From an uncultured Lachnospiraceae bacterium (GTDB lineage Bacteria > Bacillota > Clostridia > Lachnospirales > Lachnospiraceae), in NCBI GenBank assembly GCA_946405625.1, contig CAMJHQ010000028.1, positions 1 to 45,428 of the forward strand: a stretch of DNA of 45,428 nt, given 5' to 3'. Of this stretch, positions 17,112-25,652 are shown one piece after another; position 1 is the first letter of the stretch, and each line of letters begins with the position of its first letter. The notes below the pieces were generated by a model, which was not told where the DNA came from, ran no database searches, and saw only the letters and a list, made by a program, of their open reading frames with translations. The translations under genes and the position numbers were made by a program.

Positions 17112-18755
17112 TCAGGATTTATTCTCATGTGCGACAAGATTGAGTGCACCGTATCTTTCTCTCAGAAGAGGTTTCTCTATCTTACCTGTTGCATTTCTCG
17201 GAACATCAGCGAAAATGATCTTTCTAGGTCTCTTATATCGTGGGAGCTCAAGGCAGAAGTTGTTAATCTCATCTTCTGTTGCTTCGCAGCCTTCCTTAAG
17301 CTGTATGATGGCAGCGGAGATTTCTCCCAGACGCGCATCTGCAAGACCGATAACAGCTACATCCTGAACCTTTGTATTCTTCATAATGAATGACTCGATC
17401 TGAACAGGATAGATATTCTCGCCACCACTGATGATAACATCCTTCTTTCTGTCTACAAGCCATATGAAGCCGTCCTCATCATACTTTGCCATATCTCCTG
17501 TATAAAGCCATCCGTCTTTGATGCTCTCTGCGGTTGCTTCAGGATTCTTATAATAGCAGATCATTACGCCGGGACCCTTGACACAGAGTTCTCCGACTCT
17601 TTCACTGTCTGTTGTCGGAATGATATTTCCTTCATCATCAACTACCTTGCATTCCCAGCCATATCCCGGAATTCCGATAGCTCCGACATGATCGATATTC
17701 TCTACACCAAGATGTACGCATCCAGGTCCGATAGACTCTGACAGACCATAGTTTGTATCATACTGGTGCTTCGGGAACAGTCTCTTCCAACGTGTGATAA
17801 GACTTGCAGGTACAGGCTGAGCGCCTATATGCATAAGTCTCCACTGATCAAGTTCATAATCATCCTTATTAAGCTTGCCGTCCTCAAGAGCAATCAGAAG
17901 ATCCTGTGCCCAAGGAACAAGGAGCCATACGATAGAGCATTTCTCTGTACTTACGGCATTCAGGATATCTTCAGGCTTTGTACCTTTAAGGAGTACAGCC
18001 TTTCCGCCGGATATCAGAGATCCGAACCAGTGCATCTTTGCACCTGTATGGTAAAGAGGAGGAATGCATAAGAATACATCGTCCTTTGTCTGGCCGTGAT
18101 GTGCCTGCTCTACTCTGGCGCTGTGCATAAGTGCCTTATGTTCATGAAGGATTGCCTTCGGGAAGCCTGTTGTACCCGATGAGAAGTATATAGCCGCATT
18201 GTCATCATCTGTAATCTTGATGTCAGGGCTTATACTGCTTGAATTGGCAACCATTTCATTATAATCCTCCGCAAACGAAGGACAGTTTTCTCCAACATAG
18301 AACAGAAGGCGGGTTCTGCCGATCTTGTCGGCGATTTCCTCGACACGTCCTATAAACTCAGGTCCGAAAACAAGTATATTTACATCCGCAAGGTCTACGC
18401 AATATTCGATCTCATCTGCGTCATAACGGAAATTAAGCGGTACCGCAAGGGCTCCGGTCTTAAGTACACCGAAATATATCGGAAGCCACTCAAGGCAGTT
18501 CATAAGGAGGATTCCAACCTTATCATCCTTCTTGATTCCGCGGCTTATAAGCAGGTTTGCAAAACGATTTGCCTTTTCGTTGAAAACGCTCCATGTAATC
18601 TCTCTTCTGTAAGGAGACTTTGGATTCGGCTCCATAAGCTCATACTCTCTCCAGGTAACACGTCTCTTCTCCTGAATTGCAGGATTAAGCTCAACAAGTG
18701 CTATATCATTTGCATATTCTTTTGCATTTCTTTCAAGCAACTCTGTAATAGGCAT
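17112..18755 (-). CDS. AMP-forming acyl/aryl-CoA ligase next to iorAB
   Basis: A 547-residue class I adenylate-forming enzyme. Motifs in order: YFSSGTTGFPKAI (P-loop-like A3), YGLSESIGPG (A5 region), GWLYTGDMAKYDEDGFIWLVDRK split around the A7 TGD Asp and the hinge, GGENIYPVQIE, and the catalytic Lys in PRNATGKIEKPLL. It is about the size of FadD-like and aryl-CoA ligases. It begins 21 bases after iorB, so it very likely acts on the aryl-acetate/aryl-acetyl-CoA pair made by the indolepyruvate oxidoreductase, either activating the acid or, in reverse, recovering ATP. A short internal echo near residues 33-55 (VTWREYE, then ITWSVFNEKANRFA) suggests a small duplication at the N-terminus. Substrate is inferred from context only. 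Confidence 0.88.
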   Translation of the reverse strand: MPITELLERNAKEYANDIALVELNPAIQEKRRVTWREYELMEPNPKSPYRREITWSVFNEKANRFANLLISRGIKKDDKVGILLMNCLEWLPIYFGVLKTGALAVPLNFRYDADEIEYCVDLADVNILVFGPEFIGRVEEIADKIGRTRLLFYVGENCPSFAEDYNEMVANSSSISPDIKITDDDNAAIYFSSGTTGFPKAILHEHKALMHSARVEQAHHGQTKDDVFLCIPPLYHTGAKMHWFGSLISGGKAVLLKGTKPEDILNAVSTEKCSIVWLLVPWAQDLLIALEDGKLNKDDYELDQWRLMHIGAQPVPASLITRWKRLFPKHQYDTNYGLSESIGPGCVHLGVENIDHVGAIGIPGYGWECKVVDDEGNIIPTTDSERVGELCVKGPGVMICYYKNPEATAESIKDGWLYTGDMAKYDEDGFIWLVDRKKDVIISGGENIYPVQIESFIMKNTKVQDVAVIGLADARLGEISAAIIQLKEGCEATEDEINNFCLELPRYKRPRKIIFADVPRNATGKIEKPLLRERYGALNLVAHENKS

Positions 18756-18776
18756 TTTATAATCCCCTTTTCTACA

Positions 18777-19361
18777 TTAATCTACACTATTATAACCTGC
18801 CTCGAATCCGGCAAGGTTGATATCTACAGTCTTCGGAGGAACCTTGGACTTGATTACCTCTATCCACTGCTCCTTGCTGTAATTCATATGGCGTGCAGCC
18901 ATTCCGAGAACTATTGTATTAAATACTCTGGTATTGCCGAGTTCTTCAGCCTTCTCCATAGCATTTATAGAATAAACTCTGTACTTCTCGCGAAGCTCCT
19001 CGAGAATGTTCTCCGGATATTCTGCTGCACCTGTAATAACAGGCATAGGATCGATTCTCTGATCGTTTACGATAAGAGCTCCGTCCTTCTTAAGGAAATG
19101 TGCATATCTTTTAGCTTCAAGTCTCTCGAATGCTATGAGGACATCTGCACAGCCCTCTTCAACTATAGGCTCGGTAACAACCTCGCCCTCGGTAGCATAT
19201 CTAACATAGGTTACAACAGAACCGCCACGCTGTGCCATTCCATGAACCTCAGAAAGCTTAACATCATATCCTGCCGCCTCGGCAAGGCCACCTAAGATTC
19301 GGCTTGTAAGAAGCGTTCCCTGGCCTCCTACACCAACTATCATAATATTTGTAACTGACAT
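18777..19361 (-). CDS. iorB: Indolepyruvate:ferredoxin oxidoreductase, beta subunit
   Basis: A 194-residue gamma-type domain of the 2-oxoacid:ferredoxin oxidoreductase family. The N-terminal IMIVGVGGQGTLLTSRILG and the EVHGMAQRGGSVVTYVR segment are diagnostic of IorB. Together with IorA it oxidatively decarboxylates aryl pyruvates (from Trp, Phe, Tyr transamination) to aryl-acetyl-CoA and reduces ferredoxin. GAGG eight bases upstream supports the ATG at 19361. The 87-base gap to iorA contains TTGACA, 16 bases, TATAAA very close to the ribosome site, a possible but weakly placed internal promoter. Confidence 0.95.
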   Translation of the reverse strand: MSVTNIMIVGVGGQGTLLTSRILGGLAEAAGYDVKLSEVHGMAQRGGSVVTYVRYATEGEVVTEPIVEEGCADVLIAFERLEAKRYAHFLKKDGALIVNDQRIDPMPVITGAAEYPENILEELREKYRVYSINAMEKAEELGNTRVFNTIVLGMAARHMNYSKEQWIEVIKSKVPPKTVDINLAGFEAGYNSVD

Positions 19362-19448
19362 TTTCTCTTCCTCTTATTTTTTATATTTTGACGCTTTTTG
19401 ATGTCAATCCGTGCTTCTTCGAATCACGTCTTGAAAGTCTTGGTTCGA

Positions 19449-21191
19449 TTACTTAAGAGCAATCGCGTCGAACGGGCATAACTGCTGGCACAGTCCGCAG
19501 CCATTACACATAGTTTCATCTATTATAGAATAACCTGTTTCCTTATCCTTCTTGATAGCAGGACATCCCGGAACAAGGCACTGACCACACTGCATACATT
19601 TCTCAGTATCTACATGACATTTGCCCTTTGGCTGATATGTCTTGAGAAGTGCGCATGGTGACTGGGAGATGATAACAGAAAGCTCATCTCTTGCTACCTC
19701 TTCCTTGATAGTCTCTTCAAGCTTCTTAAGATCAAAGGCATCAACCACCTTTACATTCTTGATTCCCATTCCTTCGCAGAGCTTAACGAGGTCGATAGCG
19801 AGGGTTGTCTCCCCGTTCAGCATCTTTCCTGTAGCAGGATGATCCTGATGGCCTGTCATACCTGTTGTAGAGTTATCAAGGATGATTACCGTTCCGGTAG
19901 ACTGGTTGTAAACCATGTTCATAAGTGAGTTTACGCCTGTATGAAGGAATGTTGAGTCACCGATAACAGCAACCCAGTTCTTGATCCAGTCCTTACCCTT
20001 GCCCTTCTCCATACCGTGAAGCATTGAGATAGAGCCACCCATACAAAGGGTTGTATCTACAACTGAAAGCGGAGCTGCAACACCGAGTGTATAACATCCG
20101 ATATCACCGCTTGCATGTATCTTAAGCTTCTTAAGTACACTGTATGTAGCTCTGTGAGGGCATCCAGGGCAAAGAATAGGTGGACGCACAGGAACGCTTG
20201 CAGGCTGCTCAAGATCAAGCTCCTGACCAAGCACCTTCTCACGGAGCATATTTGCGCTGTATTCTCCGTCAAGCGGGAATACATCCTTACCTGTGCAGGC
20301 AATACCCCATGCACGAACCTGTTCCTCAATTACCGGCTCAAGTTCTTCTATGATATAGAGTTTATCTACCTTTGAAGCAAACTCTTCTATAAGCTTCTTC
20401 GGAAGAGGATTTACCATACCAAGCTTAAGAACGCTTGCATTCGGGAAAACCTCCTTAACATACTGATAAGGGATACCGCTTGTAATAAATCCAATGCTTG
20501 TATCACCGTATGTTACCTTATTGATATCAGCAAATTTATCTGTAGCGCCGTCCTCGGCAAGACTCTGATCACGCTTTATAACAAACTTATGACGCTGCAT
20601 TGCATTTGCAGGAACCATAACGTTCTTTGCCGGATTACGCTCATATACCTTATCTTCAACTTCTACTCTATCCTCAAGATTTACAACTCCCTGAGAATGT
20701 GCAATTCTTGTAGTTGTACGTAAGATTACAGGAGTATCATACTCCTCTGAGATTTCGAAAGCTCTCTTTGTGAATACTCTTGCTTCCTCACTGTCTGACG
20801 GCTCAAGTACAGGAACATGTGATGAAACTGCGATTCTTCTTGTATCCTGCTCATTCTGTGAGCTGTAGAGTCCCGGATCATCTGCTACTAAATATACAAG
20901 TCCTCCCTTTGCACCGATATATGATGCTGTATACAGAGGATCTGATGCAACATTGAGACCTACGCACTTCATAGCACACATAGCTCTTACACCTGCTATT
21001 GAAGCACCCATAGCCACTTCTGCAGCAACCTTCTCGTTCGGTGCCCATTCCGCATAAACACCTTCATACTTAACAAGATTTTCACTCATTTCAGTACTTG
21101 GTGTTCCCGGATATGCAGACGATACCTTTACACCTGCTTCCCATGCTCCGCGGGCAATAGCTTCATTGCCCAACATAATCTTCTTTTCCAA
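19449..21191 (-). CDS. iorA: Indolepyruvate:ferredoxin oxidoreductase, alpha subunit
   Basis: About 580 residues. The pyrimidine-binding domain starts MLGNEAIARGAWEAGVKVSS with SAYPGTPSTEM. The TPP pyrophosphate-binding domain carries CPGCPHRATYS, ASGDIGCYTLG and GDSTFLHTG. Two 4Fe-4S motifs end the protein (CMQCGQCLVPGCP and CNGCGLCQQLCP). The start is placed at the TTG at 21191 because GGGAG lies nine bases upstream and the product then begins MEKKIMLGNEAIARG, the usual IorA N-terminus. The open frame reaches an ATG at 21227 with no ribosome site, and an ATG at 21176 is less well spaced. Forms the ior operon with iorB and the CoA ligase; this is a route from aromatic amino acids to aryl-acetates and reduced ferredoxin. 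Confidence 0.95.
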   Translation of the reverse strand: MEKKIMLGNEAIARGAWEAGVKVSSAYPGTPSTEMSENLVKYEGVYAEWAPNEKVAAEVAMGASIAGVRAMCAMKCVGLNVASDPLYTASYIGAKGGLVYLVADDPGLYSSQNEQDTRRIAVSSHVPVLEPSDSEEARVFTKRAFEISEEYDTPVILRTTTRIAHSQGVVNLEDRVEVEDKVYERNPAKNVMVPANAMQRHKFVIKRDQSLAEDGATDKFADINKVTYGDTSIGFITSGIPYQYVKEVFPNASVLKLGMVNPLPKKLIEEFASKVDKLYIIEELEPVIEEQVRAWGIACTGKDVFPLDGEYSANMLREKVLGQELDLEQPASVPVRPPILCPGCPHRATYSVLKKLKIHASGDIGCYTLGVAAPLSVVDTTLCMGGSISMLHGMEKGKGKDWIKNWVAVIGDSTFLHTGVNSLMNMVYNQSTGTVIILDNSTTGMTGHQDHPATGKMLNGETTLAIDLVKLCEGMGIKNVKVVDAFDLKKLEETIKEEVARDELSVIISQSPCALLKTYQPKGKCHVDTEKCMQCGQCLVPGCPAIKKDKETGYSIIDETMCNGCGLCQQLCPFDAIALK

Positions 21192-21250
21192 CTTACTAAA
21201 CTCCCTTCTATGGATAATAATATGCATTTATATCAATTTGATCAGCACTG

Positions 21251-22945
21251 TCAATTATTGAATAATGCACTGAACTTCTCATATCCCAATCGGACTCTCA
21301 CAATCCTTGTACCCTGAAGTCTCTTGGCGATCCTGTATATCAGTTTAAGCTTCGAATCCCAGCCGGGCATCTGCTGAACTCCGTCGAGTACCGGCTTTGC
21401 ACTGATAACTCTATATCCCGGATCCCAGCTTTCTATCGTACTGTTAGGATCATTCATATATAACTGTCTGTGTCTGTACTCCGCTCCCCGTCTGCCCGAA
21501 TATCTGTTGGCGGCAAGCATTTCAAAGAATGTATCGACCTCAAACACAACATTGCAGCCCTTGAATTCATCACTAAGCTTCGTCAGAAAATCCTTTACTT
21601 CTGTTTCGGTATAATACTCAAGAACATTACGACATACAAAAAGCAGGCCTCTATCCCTTTCGCACTTTACCTCGTTAAACCAAGAAAGGTCGTGTACAGA
21701 TATATCTATGATCTTTTCACGGTCATTTTCCGAGGTATACATATTTCTTATAGCAATTCGCCCCGGGCTGTCGAGATTATACCACATAACCCGTCCATTA
21801 TCCACTCTTTCAAACATTGTATCCAGTCCACAGCCTACATATACAACTGTTCCATCCGGATACTCCTTCAGAAATGTTCTTACTACCTCATCAAAGTCAT
21901 GATATACAGCCGCATCTATCAGATATCTGAACAACGGCTTCTTCTTATATTTCTTATACCAGATTCTGTTCTTGGCCAGATATCTGGTTGCTGTTTCATC
22001 ATTAAAAATCTCAGGGAATTTCTTAGAAAGTTCTCCTCTGGTCTTAACCTCAAACATATACTCATTTATTATCGTATCTCTGGAATCAGTGAGCATATCC
22101 TTGATAATCTTCCTCAAATGAACCGACTGATCATTGTTTCTCTTAAAGAAGAAATCCGTTCCGACTCCCGTATATTCAAAATAGAAAGGCTTAATTCCCG
22201 CCTCATCCAATCCGGTACATAACGTCCTTGCGTGGTTATTGAACACGTCATCCGTACTCGAAACGATTATGTATGTTCCGCTGAGAGCATTCATATTTTC
22301 ATGGATAGGGCTGGTATATTCATATTTTCCGGCATAATCTTTAACCCAATAATCAACTATAAAATCTATTACTCCCGGAGATATGACAGTCCTGCTGTCA
22401 CGCTTTGCCTTCTCGCTCATTTTGGACATAAGCTTCTCATCCTTGTACTCAGCATCAAGTACAGGTGACAGAAGCAGAGTTTTATCGGGATTCTTAAGCC
22501 CCTCCTGCCATGCGATCATATTCATTGACAGAGCCACTCCCGCTCCCGTTCCGCATCCTGCCAGAATCAGCTGCTTCGGCGTAAACTGTGTCGTAACCTC
22601 TTTATAAACATCCACAAGAACCTCAAATGTTTCCCGGCATGTATGCTCGGGAGTAAGCGGATATATCGGAACGAAAAATTCTACCCCGATATAATCTGCC
22701 ATATCTGCTATGAAATTCCATTCATCCTTCTTCATAGAATAACAATAGCTGCTGTCATATACATAGAAAATCTTTCGATCGGATGGTTTTTCCTTATTAT
22801 ATACATGATAAAAAAGCCTGTTGTCCTTACCCATTTTCTCAACACAGACTTTTTTCTTAACCTGCTCAGGCACTTCACTGCTGATCCGTTTGCGCCTGGA
22901 CATTACATATTCATATACATTTTCTTTCGATTCATATCTTCTCAT
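21251..22945 (-). CDS. Degenerate alpha/beta-hydrolase fused to LCM-like methyltransferase
   Basis: A 564-residue two-domain protein. Residues about 35-290 resemble an HSL/acetyl-esterase fold: the YPLTPEHT block matches the family YRLAPEHP, and the elbow LILAGCGTGAG stands where GDSAGG is expected, so the nucleophile position is Gly132 and not Ser. The HGG oxyanion motif is also absent; Asp233 (STDDVFNNHARTL) aligns with the catalytic Asp. Residues about 295-564 match the leucine-carboxyl-methyltransferase/COG3315 family, with SAM motif VVYVGCGLDT (367-376) and YNLDSPG. The methyltransferase part looks intact. No clear ribosome site precedes the ATG at 22945, and a hairpin ends 13 bases upstream. 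The next gene, iorA, begins 59 bases after its stop. Confidence 0.75.
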   Translation of the reverse strand: MRRYESKENVYEYVMSRRKRISSEVPEQVKKKVCVEKMGKDNRLFYHVYNKEKPSDRKIFYVYDSSYCYSMKKDEWNFIADMADYIGVEFFVPIYPLTPEHTCRETFEVLVDVYKEVTTQFTPKQLILAGCGTGAGVALSMNMIAWQEGLKNPDKTLLLSPVLDAEYKDEKLMSKMSEKAKRDSRTVISPGVIDFIVDYWVKDYAGKYEYTSPIHENMNALSGTYIIVSSTDDVFNNHARTLCTGLDEAGIKPFYFEYTGVGTDFFFKRNNDQSVHLRKIIKDMLTDSRDTIINEYMFEVKTRGELSKKFPEIFNDETATRYLAKNRIWYKKYKKKPLFRYLIDAAVYHDFDEVVRTFLKEYPDGTVVYVGCGLDTMFERVDNGRVMWYNLDSPGRIAIRNMYTSENDREKIIDISVHDLSWFNEVKCERDRGLLFVCRNVLEYYTETEVKDFLTKLSDEFKGCNVVFEVDTFFEMLAANRYSGRRGAEYRHRQLYMNDPNSTIESWDPGYRVISAKPVLDGVQQMPGWDSKLKLIYRIAKRLQGTRIVRVRLGYEKFSALFNN

Positions 22946-22958
22946 ACAACAATATAAA

Positions 22959-22991
22959 ACGGCATCAAGCAGGTTGTTTGCTCAATGCCGT
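22959..22991 (-). terminator. Hairpin between response regulator and hydrolase-methyltransferase
   Basis: ACGGCAT-CA-AGCA pairs with TGCT-CA-ATGCCGT and is followed on the minus strand by TTTTATATT. It fits a terminator for the response regulator, yet it stops just before the start codon of the next gene, so attenuation or control of translation is also possible. Confidence 0.65.
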
Positions 22992-23019
22992 ATCCTATAT
23001 AAAAATTCACTATTAAGGA

Positions 23020-23709
23020 TCAGTCCTGGAAGAAATAGCCAACGCCCCATTTGGTATGAATATATTCCGGATCTGCCGGATGTGTCTCTATCTTTTCTCT
23101 AAGACGTCTGACATGAACATCAACCGTTCTTGCATCTCCCGGATATGTTGCTCCCCAGATTTCCTTCAGGAGCTCATCTCTCGAGTAAACCTTATTCGGA
23201 TTCGAAACAAGCAGAAGAACAAGTTCGAATTCCTTTGCAGTAAGGCTTACTTCCTTACCGTTGATATATACCCTTCTGGAATCGGTTTCTATCTTCAATC
23301 CCTTTTTCTCTATTACATTCGACTTTGAATCCTTTGATTCATCATTTCTCGAATTTCTTCTGAGTCTCGCCTTAATTCTTGCCTTAACTTCAAGGATATT
23401 GAACGGCTTAGTTATATAATCATCAGCTCCGTACTCAAGACCGATAATCTTATCCATATCATCGCCCTTTGCTGTCAGCATAATGATAGGTACATCCGAA
23501 AACTCTCTGATTATCTGACATACCTCAAGTCCTGAAAGCTTTGGAAGCATTATATCCAGCAGAATTATATCATATACATCTGATCTTGCCTTATCTACTG
23601 CTTCTTCTCCGTCATATGCAGTATCTACCTGCATATCATCCTGCTCCAGGTATGACTTAAGTCCCTTAACTATGCTCTTTTCATCATCTACTATTAAGAC
23701 CTTCTTCAA
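23020..23709 (-). CDS. OmpR/PhoB-family response regulator, no adjacent kinase
   Basis: A 229-residue two-domain regulator. The receiver has the acidic pair Asp8/Asp9, phospho-acceptor Asp52 (LLDIMLP) and Lys101 (DDYITKPF). The C-terminal winged helix (about 130-229) shows LTAKEFELVLLLVSNPNKVY, the AKEF/EL recognition pattern and a DVHVRRLREKIE recognition helix. The start codon is TTG (23709) with AAAGGA nine bases upstream; the next ATG would remove the conserved first strand. No histidine kinase lies in the window. It follows the ComEA-like gene by 16 bases, so the two are probably co-transcribed. Confidence 0.92.
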   Translation of the reverse strand: MKKVLIVDDEKSIVKGLKSYLEQDDMQVDTAYDGEEAVDKARSDVYDIILLDIMLPKLSGLEVCQIIREFSDVPIIMLTAKGDDMDKIIGLEYGADDYITKPFNILEVKARIKARLRRNSRNDESKDSKSNVIEKKGLKIETDSRRVYINGKEVSLTAKEFELVLLLVSNPNKVYSRDELLKEIWGATYPGDARTVDVHVRRLREKIETHPADPEYIHTKWGVGYFFQD

Positions 23710-23725
23710 CGTACTATTCCTTTCA

Positions 23726-24394
23726 TCAAATGGTAATCTTATCCTTAAGCTTTTGGAACGTCCCTTCTTTGATACCGTCTACATTCATGAGATCTTCGAC
23801 GCTCTTAAATCCACCATTATCCTCTCGATATCTTATAATATCTTCGGCTTTTTTCTCCCCGATTCCCGGAAGCGTCATAAGCTCATTTTTATCGGCAGAA
23901 TTGATATTTATCAATCCTTTCCCTATCACATCCACACTGCCCTCAGTAATATCATGAGTCTGAATAAGCCTTTCCGACATATCATCGCTTATATCACCTT
24001 CATAAGGAATATATATCCTCTCTCCGTCCGAAACAACCCGGGCCAGATTGATATACTGAGCTGCCGCGTCTTCACTGAGACCTCCTGCCAGCACAACGAC
24101 ATCATTCACTCTCGATCCGGCAGGCACTGAATAAACATCTTCATTTTCAACGGCACCACAAAGATAAACACATACTGCAGCGTCTTCGGTATTCTCCTCG
24201 GAAATGTACGGCTGACTCTCATTTTCAGCCGTATAATCCTCATCAGTTCCTTCCTCGGGAATATCCTCTGATACATTCTCCGTCCCAACTACACTGATTT
24301 TCATATTATTCTCCGCAACCCTATTACAACCGGTCACAAAGAAAGCAGGAATCAGCGCAAAAACCACCGGAAATATCTTAAGTTTTCTGTTCAT
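23726..24394 (-). CDS. ComEA-like lipoprotein with SLBB and helix-hairpin-helix domains
   Basis: A 222-residue secreted DNA-binding protein. The signal sequence ends in a lipobox (FVTGC, Cys at about 23), a Glu/Asp-rich spacer follows, then an SLBB-type domain (about 70-130, VYLCGAVENEDVYSVPAGSR) and a helix-hairpin-helix pair at the end (ININSADKNELMTLPGIGEK and FKSVEDLMNVDGIKEGTF). ComEA binds incoming double-stranded DNA outside the membrane in competent Gram-positive bacteria. Here it is a lipoprotein form where Bacillus ComEA has a transmembrane anchor. No comEB or comEC lies beside it. Confidence 0.88.
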   Translation of the reverse strand: MNRKLKIFPVVFALIPAFFVTGCNRVAENNMKISVVGTENVSEDIPEEGTDEDYTAENESQPYISEENTEDAAVCVYLCGAVENEDVYSVPAGSRVNDVVVLAGGLSEDAAAQYINLARVVSDGERIYIPYEGDISDDMSERLIQTHDITEGSVDVIGKGLININSADKNELMTLPGIGEKKAEDIIRYREDNGGFKSVEDLMNVDGIKEGTFQKLKDKITI

Positions 24395-24427
24395 ACTATA
24401 TCGCTATAAAGTGGAATTAGTACCTTT

Positions 24428-24456
24428 ATTTTATCGGATTAATTACCATTTTACAA
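24428..24456 (-). promoter_or_regulatory. Putative promoter of the comEA-like/response regulator unit
   Basis: TTGTAA (24451-24456), a 17-base spacer and TAAAAT (24428-24433) on the minus strand, about 35 bases before the ATG, in the gap after argB. Confidence 0.5.
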
Positions 24457-24477
24457 CCTTCATTTTTACTGAAGATT

Positions 24478-25365
24478 TTATAGAGGCTCCTTCATAATTG
24501 CAGTTCCGATACCCTTTTCAGTAAAGAACTCAAGCAGAAGACAATGCTCAAGTCTTCCGTCAAGAATATGAACTCTCGAAACTCCGTTATTCATTGCATC
24601 TATACAGTTCTGAAGCTTAGGAAGCATACCGCCTCCGACTACACCATCATCAATAAGTGTCTGTGCCTCGGAAATGCTCATTTCCGAAATAAGTGTCTTC
24701 TTATCCGAAGGATCTGTGAAAACACCCTCTATATCGGTAAGAAATGCGAGCTTTTCAGCTTCAAGTGCAGTAGCAACGGCACAAGCACAGTCATCCGCAT
24801 TTATATTGTAATCGTGCTCATCCTCAATTCCCATTCCGATAGGTGCAATAACAGGGATAAGATCATTATCGATAAGAGTATCAAGAAGAACTGAATTTGT
24901 TTCTACGATTTCTCCTACATATCCTATATCCTTGCCACCCGCAGTCTTCTTCTTACATTTCAGAAGTCCTGCATCCTTGCCGCTTATTCCGACTGCATTA
25001 AGGCCTACCTTTGACATAAGGCCTACCAGACTCTTGTTGACATTATTAAGAACCATTTCGGCAACCTCGAGCACCGGCTCGTCTGTAACCCTGAGGCCGT
25101 TTTCAAAACGTGTTTCCATACCCAGTTTTTCTATCCACTTGCTGATTTCCTTACCACCACCGTGAACGATAACCGGCTTAAAGCCTACCAGCTTAAGAAG
25201 TGCCACATCCTGGATTACATGGTACTTAAGATTCTCGTCCAGCATAGCAGATCCGCCGTACTTTACGACGATCTTCTTGCCGTTAAACTTCTTGATGTAA
25301 GGAAGCGCCTCGATGAGGGTCTGGGCCTTCTCAAGAATTTTGCTCATATCTTCATTTTTTGTCAT
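24478..25365 (-). CDS. argB: Acetylglutamate kinase
   Basis: A 295-residue amino-acid kinase that phosphorylates N-acetylglutamate in arginine synthesis. Visible motifs are [22 protein letters not shown], the [15 protein letters not shown] segment of the nucleotide-binding side, and [21 protein letters not shown] seven bases before the ATG at 25365 supports [11 protein letters not shown] as the N-terminus; the ATG five codons upstream overlaps the ribosome site itself. The extended N-terminal helix (residues about 8-22) is the kind seen in arginine-inhibited kinases, so feedback control by arginine is plausible. It follows argJ, but a 138-bp hairpin lies in the 287-base gap. Confidence 0.95.
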   Translation of the reverse strand: MTKNEDMSKILEKAQTLIEALPYIKKFNGKKIVVKYGGSAMLDENLKYHVIQDVALLKLVGFKPVIVHGGGKEISKWIEKLGMETRFENGLRVTDEPVLEVAEMVLNNVNKSLVGLMSKVGLNAVGISGKDAGLLKCKKKTAGGKDIGYVGEIVETNSVLLDTLIDNDLIPVIAPIGMGIEDEHDYNINADDCACAVATALEAEKLAFLTDIEGVFTDPSDKKTLISEMSISEAQTLIDDGVVGGGMLPKLQNCIDAMNNGVSRVHILDGRLEHCLLLEFFTEKGIGTAIMKEPL

Positions 25366-25408
25366 ATCGATTCTCCTCATAATTTTTCCTCTTTGATATT
25401 ATCTCTAC

Positions 25409-25546
25409 GGATGCTGATCTACCCGCTCGGAACTCGGCTCTCGCCTCATACCGGAGCGTAGCGGATTCTAAGTTCGCACTCGCTTAAGCTCCTGCTCACT
25501 AAGAACCGACGTCCCTACATGGTTCCGAGTTGGGTAATCAGCATCC
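25409..25546. repeat. 138-bp inverted-repeat element between argJ and argB
   Basis: The outer arms GGATGCTGAT(C)TACCC plus CTCGGAAC are matched on the other side, with a second inner pair CGGATTCTAAGT / ACTAAGAACCG. The inner part is rich in CGC and GCTC motifs and resembles the loop of the 12335-12536 element. No ORF is credible inside it. Confidence 0.75.
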
Positions 25547-25652
25547 TGCTATATTCAAAATGTCTAAAACAATAACACTATTATAAAACTCACAAAATAT
25601 ATGAATCATAAACGCAATCAAAAAACTGAATGCATTCGCAAAATGTCCCGGA

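Noticed and set aside
18777-19448. Internal promoter before iorB
   Set aside because: TTGACA-16-TATAAA is present, but the -10 is so close to the ribosome site that the leader would be nearly absent; mentioned only in the iorB entry.
21470-22222. 250-codon plus-strand ORF
   Set aside because: It is a shadow of the hydrolase-methyltransferase gene on the other strand, with no ribosome site and no family similarity.
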